Shown one piece after another: positions 16,635 to 24,867 of a stretch of DNA of 64,000 nt. Both the position numbers and the translations under genes were made by a program. The stretch's first letter is position 1. The number at the start of each line of letters is the position of its first letter. The notes beneath the pieces are model-generated. The model did not search any database, was not told the DNA's origin, and saw nothing but the letters and a program-made list of their open reading frames with translations. The DNA is from BPIH01 sp042408535 (GTDB lineage: Bacteria; Chloroflexota; Limnocylindria; Limnocylindrales; CSP1-4): NCBI GenBank assembly GCA_042408535.1, contig JBHORA010000039.1:1-64000 (forward strand), written 5' to 3'.

Positions 16635-17959
16635 GCCTCCGAGCTCGGCTCACCCTCTGGCTGGCGCTCGCCGTCACGAGCCTCGTCGTCGCCGCGGGAG
16701 GTCTCGTCTGGGTCTCCATCGGCCAGCAGCTCCGACGCTCCCTCGACGAGACCATCCGGCTCCATGCCGAGAGCGTTGCGGCGGCCCTCGAGTCCGACCC
16801 GGACGCCCCGATCGACATCCTGGCGAGCGGCCGGCCGGCGGTCTTCACCATCCTCTACGGTCGGGACGGAGCCCCGATCCGCCAGACGGCGATGGCGGCC
16901 GAGCTGCCAGGGGTGCCACCACCGGGCCCGTCCGAGCTCGTCGTCGGCAACGAGCACTACGTCTTCTACGCCATCGATGGCCCGATGGGTCGAATCGTAA
17001 CCGGGGCGACGACGAGCGGCATCGAGGAGACGCAGGCTGCGGTGACGCAGGATCTGGTGGCGGTCGGGCTCCTCGTTGCCGTGGTGGCCGTCGCCGGGAC
17101 CTGGTGGCTCGTCGGCCGGGTGCTGGCTCCCCTCGCCGCCCTAGCGGCCGAGCTCGAGACGATCGAGCCCGACGAACTCGATCGCCCCTTCGTCGGTCGA
17201 CCTGGACGGGACGAGGTCGGCCGCCTCACGCGGTCGATCGCTGGGCTTCTCGCCCGCCTCGACGAGGGGCGCCGCCGCCAGCAGGCCTTCGTGGCTGCCG
17301 CCTCCCACGATCTCCGAACCCCGCTCGCCGCCCTCCGGACCGAGCTGGAACTCGCCCTCCGAGGCCGACCCGACGGAGCGAGGCTCCGCCAGGCCATCGA
17401 AGCCGCCCACGGCGATGCCGTCCGGCTCGGGCAGCTGGCCGACGGCCTCCTCGCCCTGGCCGAAGCTGAACCGGGAGGCCGGCCCCTGGCCCGAACCCGG
17501 GTCAGCCTCGAGGCCCTCCTCGAGGCGGCCGCCGACGACTGTCGGTCCCTGGCCGAGTCCAAGAAGGCGGCGATCGAGATCGTTGCTTCGGACGATGCGG
17601 TCGTCGTCGATCGGGTGCGCCTCGAGCAGGCGCTCCGGAACATGGTCGCCAACGCGGTCCGGTACTCCCCCGAGGGGGCCCCAGTCCGGATCGTGGCCGA
17701 CGTAACGACGCGTCGGCTGCGGCCAGGCTTGCCGGGGCGGCGCTGGCTGCGGGTCGGCGTCGTCGACCGCGGGCCCGGCGTGGATCCGGCGGTCGAGGCC
17801 CGTCTCTTCCTCCCCTTCCCGCGGCGGAACGGTGAGGGTGAGGGAGCCGGGCTCGGTCTGGCGATCGCGGCGGCCGCCGTCCGAGCCCATGGCGGGGAGA
17901 TCGGCTACCGACCCCTGGCAGAGGGCGGCTCGGAGTTCTGGTTCGCGGTCCCTTGCTGA
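16631..17959 (+). CDS. Sensor histidine kinase
   Basis: 442 residues: transmembrane helix about 8-30, a small sensor loop, second helix about 142-160, HAMP about 162-213, dimerisation/phospho-acceptor box with H226 (ASHDLRTPL), then an ATPase domain with N-box (NMVANAVRYSP), G1 (VVDRGPGVDP) and G2 (GAGLGLAIAAA). All catalytic boxes are present. It is cotranscribed with the preceding OmpR-type regulator through a four-base overlap. The outer loop is only about 110 residues and has no recognised sensor fold. Confidence 0.92.
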   Translation: MSLRARLTLWLALAVTSLVVAAGGLVWVSIGQQLRRSLDETIRLHAESVAAALESDPDAPIDILASGRPAVFTILYGRDGAPIRQTAMAAELPGVPPPGPSELVVGNEHYVFYAIDGPMGRIVTGATTSGIEETQAAVTQDLVAVGLLVAVVAVAGTWWLVGRVLAPLAALAAELETIEPDELDRPFVGRPGRDEVGRLTRSIAGLLARLDEGRRRQQAFVAAASHDLRTPLAALRTELELALRGRPDGARLRQAIEAAHGDAVRLGQLADGLLALAEAEPGGRPLARTRVSLEALLEAAADDCRSLAESKKAAIEIVASDDAVVVDRVRLEQALRNMVANAVRYSPEGAPVRIVADVTTRRLRPGLPGRRWLRVGVVDRGPGVDPAVEARLFLPFPRRNGEGEGAGLGLAIAAAAVRAHGGEIGYRPLAEGGSEFWFAVPC

Positions 17960-18200
17960 CAGTGGACACGGACCTGCCCAGATCAACGTCCTCGCTGCCA
18001 GCGAGGACGAGGGCGTGGTCAGGAACGCGAAAGCCGCCGTGCCCCGGGTGCACGTCCCCGGACCACCATTTCGTGTTCGTCGCCGACCGAAGCTGCCGAC
18101 TCGGCCGCTCCCGTGGTCCCTGTGCCCCCGGTTTTCTGTTCTGTGGGCACGGCCCGGCCGCCGCCCAGCCCAGACGCTTGGAGGCCTGGGCGATCTCGGC
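17960..18200. other. Intergenic region after the histidine kinase
   Basis: No gene. Around 18117-18150 the pattern GTGCCC...GGGCAC can form a hairpin around a TTTTCTGTTCTGT loop, possibly ending the kinase transcript. The rest shows nothing recognisable. Confidence 0.35.
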
Positions 18201-18229
18201 TTGACCCACCGGCCGGGTCGGCATACGCT
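18201..18229 (+). promoter_or_regulatory. Promoter of the moxR operon
   Basis: TTGACC (18201-18206), 17-base spacer, TACGCT (18224-18229). A start point about seven bases later falls at 18236, one or two bases before the first paired base of the riboswitch. The same arrangement precedes the second riboswitch. Confidence 0.75.
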
Positions 18230-18236
18230 CGCCCTT

Positions 18237-18300
18237 CGGCGATGGCGTCCGCCGAGACGGTGTCCGTCTGAACCGCCCGCACGGGCTGATGGCTCCTGCA
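18237..18300 (+). ncRNA. Fluoride riboswitch (crcB motif) upstream of moxR
   Basis: The RNA reads GGCGATGGCGTCCGCC, a small hairpin (GACGG-TGT-CCGTC), AACCGCCCG, CAC, then GGGCTGATGGCTCCTGC. This matches the crcB/fluoride aptamer: 5' GGNGAUGG-N-GU-N-CNCC, the AACCGCC strand, and the invariant GGCUGAUGGCNCCU 3' strand, as in the known Thermotoga aptamer. It begins at the predicted transcript start and lies 80 bases before the moxR GTG. The expression platform is not obvious; CUCC of the aptamer could pair with the GGAG of the moxR ribosome site, suggesting translational control. Confidence 0.85.
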
Positions 18301-18380
18301 TCATTCTGCCGGGGCGTGACGCTCCCGAAGAGGCGTCCCGAGGGCGCGTCGCGAACCCCGTCCCGAGAACGGAGGCTAGC

Positions 18381-19388
18381 GTGAGCGAGGCGAGACGGAC
18401 GGCGTCGGCGGGCGACGAGGCGAGCCTGCCGGCCACGGCGGGCGGACGCTTCTGGTCGCGCCTGCAGGCGGCCGTCGGCCGAGCCATCGTCGGCGGAGGT
18501 GAGGCGCTCCGCTTCCTGACGATCGCCCTTCTGGCCGAAGGCCATGCCCTCATCGAGGACGTCCCCGGGACCGGCAAGACGACCCTCGCCCGGGCCTTCG
18601 CCCGAGCCCTTGGCCTCTCCTTCGCCCGGGTCCAGGGCACCCCCGATCTCCTGCCCGGCGACGTGACTGGGAGCAGCGTCTTCGAGGCCGGTCGCTTCCG
18701 CTTCGTGCCGGGGCCGATCTTCGCCAACGTCCTCCTCGTCGACGAGATCAACAGGGCGACGCCTCGGACCCAGTCGGCGCTCCTCGAGGCGATGCAGGAG
18801 CGCCAGGTTTCCATCGACGGGACGACCCACCGTCTCCCGACCCCCTTCCTCGTCCTGGCGACCGAGAACCCGATCGAGCTCGAAGGAACGTTCGCGCTGC
18901 CAGAGGCCCAGCTCGACCGCTTTCTCGTCCGGACGAGGCTCGGCTACCCCGACGAGGTCGAGGAACGCCGGATCGCCGCCCTCTACCGCGACGGTCGGCT
19001 CCCGATCGAGGACGTGCCCCAGATCACGAGCTCGGATGAGCTCGGATCGCTCATTGCCGCCGCCGCCCGCGTCACGGTAGCCGAGGACGTCGAGCACTAC
19101 ATCGTCGCCCTCGTCCGAGCTACCCGCGACCACCCCGACGTCCGGCTCGGGGCGAGCCCGCGGGCGAGCGTCGCCCTCTACCGGGCAAGCCAGGCGGCCG
19201 CCCTCCTCGCAGGGCGCGACTTTGCCCTCCCCGACGACGTCGCGGCGGTCGCGCCGGCTGTCCTCGTCCACCGAATCCTCGTCGACGTCGATCGGGAACT
19301 CCGGGGAGCGAGCGCCGAGCAGATCATCGCTGACGTCCTCGACCGAACGCCGGCGCCGCCGATCGGCCTTGCTCGCTCCGGGCACTGA
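18381..19388 (+). CDS. moxR: MoxR-family AAA+ ATPase
   Basis: 335 residues. The AAA+ core has Walker A (PGTGKTT, about 62-68), Walker B (LLVDEINR, about 118-125), sensor 1 (LATENP) and an arginine-finger region (EAQLDRFLVR), then a C-terminal lid (SPRASVALYRASQAAAL). MoxR ATPases act as chaperones with a neighbouring DUF58 protein, which is the next gene. GTG 18381 follows GGAGG (18371-18375) by five bases. It is first in a four-gene run (moxR, DUF58, DUF4129, MFS) transcribed behind a fluoride riboswitch, so fluoride should induce it. This regulatory pairing is unusual. Confidence 0.92.
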   Translation: MSEARRTASAGDEASLPATAGGRFWSRLQAAVGRAIVGGGEALRFLTIALLAEGHALIEDVPGTGKTTLARAFARALGLSFARVQGTPDLLPGDVTGSSVFEAGRFRFVPGPIFANVLLVDEINRATPRTQSALLEAMQERQVSIDGTTHRLPTPFLVLATENPIELEGTFALPEAQLDRFLVRTRLGYPDEVEERRIAALYRDGRLPIEDVPQITSSDELGSLIAAAARVTVAEDVEHYIVALVRATRDHPDVRLGASPRASVALYRASQAAALLAGRDFALPDDVAAVAPAVLVHRILVDVDRELRGASAEQIIADVLDRTPAPPIGLARSGH

Positions 19389-19407
19389 AGCGGGAGGTTG
19401 ACCAACG

Positions 19408-20661
19408 ATGCCTCGTGGGGTGCTCGTCCCGGGTCCCTCCGGCCTCGTCGTCGCCGTTCTCGTCGGCCTCGGGCTCTGGAGCGGCGCGACGGGCCTCGTC
19501 TTCGTCGGTCTCATCGTCGGCCTCACGACCTGGCTCCGGACCGTCTGGTCCAGGCGCGGCCCGGTGGCCCTCCTCTACCGCCGCGAGCTCGCCTCCGAGC
19601 GGGCCGTCTGGGGCGATCGGGTCCCCCTCACCCTCGTCGTCGAGAACCGGAAGATCCTTCCCCTCGCCTGGCTCCGCACCGACGACTTCGTTGGCGACGA
19701 GCTCGTCCTCGATGGGATCGCCACGGTGCCCACGGAGCGACCCGGGATCGCCAGCCTCCGAATGACCTGGTCCCTGGCGCCGTACGAGGAAGTCCGGCGG
19801 CAGCTGGCCATCGTCGCCGAGCGTCGGGGGCGGTTCCGGTTCGAGTCCGTCGCGCTGACCGTCGCTGACCTCTTCGGCCGGTCGGCGACGACCGTTGAGC
19901 GCCTACTCCCGGCGACGCTCGTCGTCCGGCCGCGGACGGTCCCGGTTCGGCTCGGCGGCCCGGCCGTCCTCCCCCTTGGCCCGCGCCGGCTCCGGCGCGG
20001 GCTCGTCGAGGACCCCGCCCTCTTCGCCGGCATCCGGCCCTTCCAGCGCGGGGATCCGCGGCGCCGCGTCCACGAGCGGGCGACGGCCCGGCTCGGTCGA
20101 CCGGTGAGCAAGCGCTTCGAGCCGTCGGCGGCCCGCGACGTGGTCATCGCCCTCGACGCCCAAACGGTGCCGGGACCGGTCTGGCTCCTCCAGTGGGATG
20201 ACGACCTCGTCGAAAGCCTCGCCGTGGCGGCAGGATCGCTCGCCCGCCGGCTCCTCGACGATGGTGCCGCTTGTGGCCTGGCCGTGAACGCCTGGACGTA
20301 CCAGCCTGACCGGATCGGGTTCGTCCCGCCGAGGGCGGGCCCTGGCCAGCTCGCCCGGATCCTCGATCTCCTCGGCCGGCTGACGACCGTTCCCTCGATG
20401 CCGTACCCTCGGCTCCTCGGGGCCATCGGCCGGCGGATCAGCGCCGGGTCCCTTGTCATGACCCTGAGCAGTCGTGATCCGAGCGACGCCCTCCCCGTCC
20501 TCCGGCGTCTCCGATCCAGCGGCTTCGAGATCCTCCACATCGCCCTCGGCCCGGAGGCGACGGCGCACGCGGCCCTGGTTCGCCGGTTCGGCCTGCCGGC
20601 CCGCGTTGCCCGTCTCGCCCCCGACTGGCGGACCTGCCATGCCATCGAGTTGGCGAGCTAA
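19408..20661 (+). CDS. DUF58 (vWA-like) membrane protein
   Basis: 417 residues. Two N-terminal membrane helices (GLVVAVLVGLGLWSGATGLV and FVGLIVGL) are followed by a beta-rich domain and the DUF58 domain (GIRPFQRGDPRRRVHERATA, about 205-230; then KRFEPSAARDVVIALDAQ), whose continuation is a vWA-like fold. Partner of the MoxR ATPase 20 bases upstream; such pairs assemble or remodel membrane or envelope complexes. The 3' end overlaps the next gene by 23 bases, indicating coupled expression. The DxSxS of a classical vWA metal site is not obvious. Confidence 0.88.
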   Translation: MPRGVLVPGPSGLVVAVLVGLGLWSGATGLVFVGLIVGLTTWLRTVWSRRGPVALLYRRELASERAVWGDRVPLTLVVENRKILPLAWLRTDDFVGDELVLDGIATVPTERPGIASLRMTWSLAPYEEVRRQLAIVAERRGRFRFESVALTVADLFGRSATTVERLLPATLVVRPRTVPVRLGGPAVLPLGPRRLRRGLVEDPALFAGIRPFQRGDPRRRVHERATARLGRPVSKRFEPSAARDVVIALDAQTVPGPVWLLQWDDDLVESLAVAAGSLARRLLDDGAACGLAVNAWTYQPDRIGFVPPRAGPGQLARILDLLGRLTTVPSMPYPRLLGAIGRRISAGSLVMTLSSRDPSDALPVLRRLRSSGFEILHIALGPEATAHAALVRRFGLPARVARLAPDWRTCHAIELAS

Positions 20662-22027
20662 GCTCGGCTGGCGACTCCTCGGGCTCCTCCCGGCCGCTGC
20701 CGCAGCGACCGCGGAAGGGGCGTGGGTCGCTGTCTGGTACGCCGCGCTCGGTGCCGCCGATCGCCCGGCGCGGCCGCTTGGCCTCATCACCTTCGTGGGG
20801 GCGGCAGCGGCCGGTCTCGTCCTCGCCCGGAGGCTCGAGGGCAGGGGGCGGCTGGACCGACGTGCAGAACGGGTCGTTCGCCGGCTCATGCTCGGTGCGG
20901 CCATCGGTGGCGCGGCAGCGCTCGGTCTCGCCCTCGAGGGCCCCGTCGGGAGCGGTGACGTTGCCGACTGGATCGGTGGGCTCGCCGCCGGCGCCCGCCG
21001 GGGCGAGGTCGGCGGCCTTCTCCTCGGCGTCGCCGCGTGGCGGGGGACGCGCCACGCCGCTCCGGAGCGGGACGACCTCGTGACGGCCGGCCTCCTCGGC
21101 TGGGGAGCGCCGCTCCTCGGCATCCCGTGGCTCGTCGGGGGCCTCCGGCCCGGGCCCGCCTTCGTGGCGAACGCTCTCGTCGCGACCCTCGTCTTCGTGG
21201 CGGCGAGCCTCGTCGCCATCGGCCTGACCCGTCTGGAGGCCCTCGCCCAATCGGCCGGCCTCGACTGGCGGCGGAACCGAGCCTGGCTCGTCCTCCTCGT
21301 CGCGGTCGTCGCGTCGGCGAGCCTCCTCGCCCTCCCGGCGGCGGTCCTCCTCGGGGCATCCGTCGACGCCCTCCTGGCCGGCCTCGCCGGTCCGGTGGCT
21401 GTCAGCGTCGAGGTCGCCGAACGGGCCGTCGGGCTCCTCGGGAGGAGCGTCGGCTCGACGCTCGGGACAGCCATGCCTGGTTCGCCCGGCGAGGTCGGCG
21501 GCACCTCGGGGGTCGGCGACCTCGTGCCGAACCTGTCGATCCCGGGCGTCCTCGCCGGCCTCGCGGCGGTCCTCTTCGCCATCGTTGTCCTCGTCGCCGC
21601 CCACCGTTTCTGGAGCCGGGTCCGCGGCGGTCGGCCGTCGCCGACGCCACCGCTGCCGATCGTCGAGGAACGGCACGTCCGGCCCCCGCGACCGAGGGTC
21701 CGTCTCGCTCTCCCGAGGCTCGCCCTCCGCCTGCCGCGTTTCCGCGGCGGGCCACGCACAGCGACGGAGGCGTACCTCGACCTGGCGGCCAGGCTCGGGC
21801 CGGAAGGAGAGCTCGCCCGCCGCCTCGGCGAGTCGCCGTCCGGACACGCCCGCCGTCTCCGGAAGCGACATCTCGGCTCCGTCCGCCTCGACCTCCTCGC
21901 CGCCGACGTCGCCCTCGAGCGGTTCGCCGGCCGCGGTCTGCCGCGACGGGAGGTGGCGCGGGCCATCGACAGGGCACGGGACCCGCGGCTCGCTGGCGAT
22001 GGGCGGTCGGGAGGAAGCCGTGGCTGA
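20639..22027 (+). CDS. Multi-helix membrane protein with C-terminal DUF4129-like domain
   Basis: 462 residues starting MPSSWRAKLGWRLLGLLPAA. About six transmembrane segments are followed by a seventh (VLAGLAAVLFAIVVLVAAHR), then a cytoplasmic region (about 350-462) with PRTATEAYLDLAARLG and VALERFAGRGLPRREVARAI. That tail is typical of the DUF4129 domain found beside MoxR/DUF58 and on bacterial transglutaminase-like proteins. The transglutaminase Cys-His-Asp domain itself is absent. It overlaps DUF58 and the MFS gene, so it belongs to the riboswitch-led operon. Confidence 0.75.
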   Translation: MPSSWRAKLGWRLLGLLPAAAAATAEGAWVAVWYAALGAADRPARPLGLITFVGAAAAGLVLARRLEGRGRLDRRAERVVRRLMLGAAIGGAAALGLALEGPVGSGDVADWIGGLAAGARRGEVGGLLLGVAAWRGTRHAAPERDDLVTAGLLGWGAPLLGIPWLVGGLRPGPAFVANALVATLVFVAASLVAIGLTRLEALAQSAGLDWRRNRAWLVLLVAVVASASLLALPAAVLLGASVDALLAGLAGPVAVSVEVAERAVGLLGRSVGSTLGTAMPGSPGEVGGTSGVGDLVPNLSIPGVLAGLAAVLFAIVVLVAAHRFWSRVRGGRPSPTPPLPIVEERHVRPPRPRVRLALPRLALRLPRFRGGPRTATEAYLDLAARLGPEGELARRLGESPSGHARRLRKRHLGSVRLDLLAADVALERFAGRGLPRREVARAIDRARDPRLAGDGRSGGSRG

Positions 22028-23327
22028 CCGGTCGTTCGACACGGGCGGCGCGGACGAGGGGACGACCATGCGCAGCGTCGAGGTTGGGCCGGGATCGAAG
22101 GCGACGGCCGGGCCGGTTCCGCCGAACGGCGCCGCCTCCGGGTGGCTGACCCCCGGCGTCCGAGGCATCGGGGCGGCCAGTCTCCTCTCCGACCTCGGTC
22201 ACGAGGTCCCGACAACGCTCCTGCCGGCCTTTCTCTCGTCCGCCCTCGGTGCGCCGCCGGCCGCCCTCGGCCTCATCGAGGGGCTGGCCGACGGGCTCTC
22301 GGGCCTGGCCAAGATCGCAGGTGGGCCGTTTGCTGACGAACCCGAGCGACGTCGGTCGATCGCCGTCGGCGGCTACACCCTGGTCGCGGTCCTGTCGGCG
22401 GCGATCGGGCTCGCCACCGCCGTCTGGCAGGTGGCGATCCTGCGAACCGGTGCCTGGGTCTCGCGTGGCTTTCGGACCCCGGCCCGGAACGCCCTCCTCG
22501 CCGACGCCGTCGACCGTCGGGTGTACGGCCGGGCCTACGGCTTCGAGCGGGCGATGGACAACCTCGGAGCGGTGCTCGGTCCACTCGCGGCGCTCGCCCT
22601 CGTGAGCCTCCTCGACGTCCGAAGGGCGATCCTCGTCTCGGTCGTCCCGGGCCTCCTCGCCAGCCTCGCCATCCTGTACGCCATCCGCCACATCCGTGCA
22701 GCGCCCCCCGGAGCGACGGCCCGTCCCCGACGCCGAGGTTTCGATCTCCCCGTCCGCTCCCTTCTTCGGGGTCGCCTCCGCCGCGCCTTCGTCGTCGTGG
22801 GGGCCTTCGAAGTCGGCAACGTGGCGGCGACGCTCCTCATCCTTCGAGCCACGGAGGTCTTCACGGCGGCAGGCCGAGCCGACGCGGCACAGCTCGCCGT
22901 CGCCCTCTACGTCGCTTACAACCTGGCTGGGACGCTGGCGAGCATTCCCTTCGGGCGACTCGGCGACGCTCGCGGCTTCACAGCGCCGCTCCTCGCCGGA
23001 TTCGCCCTCTTCGCTGGGGCCTACGGTGCCTTCGCCCTCGGGCCGGCCGACCCGCTCCTCCTGGGTGCCGCCTTCGTGGCCGCTGGGGTCGGCATCGGCA
23101 TCGTCGAAACGGGTGAGCATGCCATCGTCGCTTCCGCTGCCCCGCCGGAGGCGCGAGGCTCGGCCTTCGGGCTCCTGGCCGGCGCCCAGAGCTTCGGCGA
23201 TTTTGCCGCCAGCGGGATCGTCGGCATCCTCTGGAGCCTCGGCGGAGGGACGATCGCCTTCGCCTATGCCGCCGCCTGGATGGTGATCGCCTTCCTTCTC
23301 GCCGCGCTCGTCCGGCCGGGCCGCTGA
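22020..23327 (+). CDS. Major facilitator superfamily transporter
   Basis: 435 residues, about 12 membrane helices. MFS features include the first loop (SDLGHEVPTTLLPAFLSS), a degenerate motif A and GLADGLSGLAKIAGG, RTPARNALLADAV in the middle of the N-half, and a C-half with FGLLAGAQSFGDFAASGIVG. GTG 22020 is chosen because GGAGG (22010-22014) precedes it and it overlaps the DUF4129 stop by eight bases; ATG 22068 is the alternative. The substrate is unknown. Its place at the end of a fluoride-riboswitch operon makes export of a fluoride-related or damage-related compound conceivable, but that is inference. Confidence 0.85.
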   Translation: MADRSFDTGGADEGTTMRSVEVGPGSKATAGPVPPNGAASGWLTPGVRGIGAASLLSDLGHEVPTTLLPAFLSSALGAPPAALGLIEGLADGLSGLAKIAGGPFADEPERRRSIAVGGYTLVAVLSAAIGLATAVWQVAILRTGAWVSRGFRTPARNALLADAVDRRVYGRAYGFERAMDNLGAVLGPLAALALVSLLDVRRAILVSVVPGLLASLAILYAIRHIRAAPPGATARPRRRGFDLPVRSLLRGRLRRAFVVVGAFEVGNVAATLLILRATEVFTAAGRADAAQLAVALYVAYNLAGTLASIPFGRLGDARGFTAPLLAGFALFAGAYGAFALGPADPLLLGAAFVAAGVGIGIVETGEHAIVASAAPPEARGSAFGLLAGAQSFGDFAASGIVGILWSLGGGTIAFAYAAAWMVIAFLLAALVRPGR

Positions 23328-23384
23328 CCGATGTTCGGGGTCGGGCGACCCTCGAGATCGGGCGATGGCCCCAGGGGCCGCCAG

Positions 23385-23413
23385 TTGACCGGCGTCGCCG
23401 TGGCGCCTATCCT
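23385..23413 (+). promoter_or_regulatory. Promoter of the antiporter operon
   Basis: TTGACC (23385-23390), 17-base spacer, TATCCT (23408-23413). The predicted start about 23420 coincides with the first base of the second fluoride aptamer. Sequence and spacing are the same as for the moxR promoter. Confidence 0.75.
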
Positions 23414-23420
23414 TTTTGCC

Positions 23421-23506
23421 GGCGATGGTGTCCGCCGAGACGGGACGCTCCGTCTGAACCGCCCGATCGGGCTAATGGCCCCTGACCGATGGTTCGGTCT
23501 GGGGCC
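23421..23506 (+). ncRNA. Fluoride riboswitch (crcB motif) upstream of the antiporter gene
   Basis: The aptamer 23421-23485 reads GGCGATGGTGTCCGCC, a hairpin (AGACGG-GACGCT-CCGTCT), AACCGCCCG, ATC, then GGGCTAATGGCCCCTG, matching the crcB motif as closely as the copy at 18237. The 3' strand GGCCCCTGACCGA (23477-23489) can alternatively pair with TCGGTCTGGGGCC (23494-23506) with one mismatch. This makes a 13-bp hairpin that would destroy the aptamer, a classic on/off expression platform. No clear U-run follows. The antiporter GTG lies 34 bases further on. Confidence 0.85.
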
Positions 23507-23540
23507 GTTCGATTCCCCCGGCCAGACGGAGGTGTCTCGC

Positions 23541-24830
23541 GTGGACAACCTGTATGTCGTCGCTGCACTCTGGATCGGCATCGCCCTTGTCGCTAGCCTC
23601 GTCTCGATCCGGCTCGGCGTCTCGGTCGCGCTCGTCGAGATCGCCCTTGGGGTCGCCGCCGGGAACGCCATCGGGCTGACGACGACGCCGTGGGTGGACG
23701 TTCTGGCCGGCTTCGGCTCGGTCATCCTGACCTTCCTCGCCGGGGCCGAGATCGACCCAGGAGCGCTCCGCCGACACCTGAAGGCGAGCCTCGCCATCGG
23801 GGCGGTCTCCTTTGCCGCCCCCTTTGTCGCCGCCTGGGCCGTCGCCTCCTCCGTCTTCTGCTGGGACCTGGCGGCCAGCCAGATCGCCGGCGTCGCCCTG
23901 TCGACGACCTCGGTCGCCGTCGTCTATGCGGTCATGATCGAGTCTGGTTTGGCGAGCGAAGAGCTCGGGAAGCTCATCCTGGCGGCCTGCTTCGTCACCG
24001 ACCTCGGCACGGTCCTCGCCCTCGGGATCCTGTTCGCCGACGTCAGTCCCCTCCTGCTCCTCTTCGGGGCGGCGACGGCGGGCGTCCTCCCCGTCGTCGG
24101 GCGGGCGACGCGCTGGTTCGTCGAGCGCTTCCCGAACCGTGTCTCGGAGCCAGAGACGAAGTTCCTCCTCCTCGTCCTCTTCGGCCTCGGCGGGCTCGCC
24201 GCAGCCGCCAGGAGCGAGGCCGTCCTGCCGGCCTATCTCCTCGGACTCGCCGTGGCCGGCGCCCTGGCCGAGGCCCGGGTCCTCGTCCACCGGATCCGGG
24301 CGATCGCCTTCAGCCTCCTCACTCCCTTTTACTTCATCAGGGCGGGTCTGTATGTCTCGCTGCCGGCCGTCGTGGCAGGAGCCGGACTCGTTGCCGCCTT
24401 CTTCGTGATCAAGGTTGGGTCGAAGGTCGTGGGCGTCTGGCCGACGACGCGGGCCTTCGGGCTCCCCGCCCGGGAGTCGACGTACGCGACGCTCCTCATG
24501 TCGACGGGGCTCACCTTCGGGACGATCTCGTCCCTCTTCGGCCTCAGCCACGGCTACATCGACCAGGCCCAGTACACGGTCCTGGTGACCGTCGTCATCC
24601 TGTCGGCCGTGGCGCCGACTCTCGTGGCGACGACCTTCTTTAGCCCGGTCCTCGCCGGCGAGGCCGAGCTCGAGGAGTTCGATGCGGCCGAGGAGATCGA
24701 CGCTGGCCTCCTGCCGCGGCCGGGATCGGCCGAGGAGATCGGCGCGGCGGCGGCCTCCAGGAGGGCTGGCTCGGGCCGCCAGCTGGCGAACGATGAGCGC
24801 GTCGCAGTCGGCGAGGCGGAATCCGCCTAG
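23541..24830 (+). CDS. Kef/CPA-type cation:proton antiporter-like membrane protein, probable fluoride resistance
   Basis: 429 residues with about 12 helices and the CPA fold: VVAALWIGIALVASLVSIRL, the conserved LTFLAGAEIDP of the Kef/NhaS group, LSTTSVAVVYAVMIESGLAS, FVTDLGTVLALGILF (the TDLG in place of the ND/DD ion site) and VLPAYLLGLAVAGAL. A CPA-superfamily antiporter behind a fluoride riboswitch is a recognised association and implies a role in fluoride or coupled-ion export. GTG 23541 follows GGAGG (23528-23532) by eight bases. The C-terminus is acidic and soluble. Two genes follow closely. Confidence 0.87.
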   Translation: MDNLYVVAALWIGIALVASLVSIRLGVSVALVEIALGVAAGNAIGLTTTPWVDVLAGFGSVILTFLAGAEIDPGALRRHLKASLAIGAVSFAAPFVAAWAVASSVFCWDLAASQIAGVALSTTSVAVVYAVMIESGLASEELGKLILAACFVTDLGTVLALGILFADVSPLLLLFGAATAGVLPVVGRATRWFVERFPNRVSEPETKFLLLVLFGLGGLAAAARSEAVLPAYLLGLAVAGALAEARVLVHRIRAIAFSLLTPFYFIRAGLYVSLPAVVAGAGLVAAFFVIKVGSKVVGVWPTTRAFGLPARESTYATLLMSTGLTFGTISSLFGLSHGYIDQAQYTVLVTVVILSAVAPTLVATTFFSPVLAGEAELEEFDAAEEIDAGLLPRPGSAEEIGAAAASRRAGSGRQLANDERVAVGEAESA

Positions 24831-24867
24831 AGGCGCCGGCACCAGGGCGCCTGGCGACGTCACGCCG

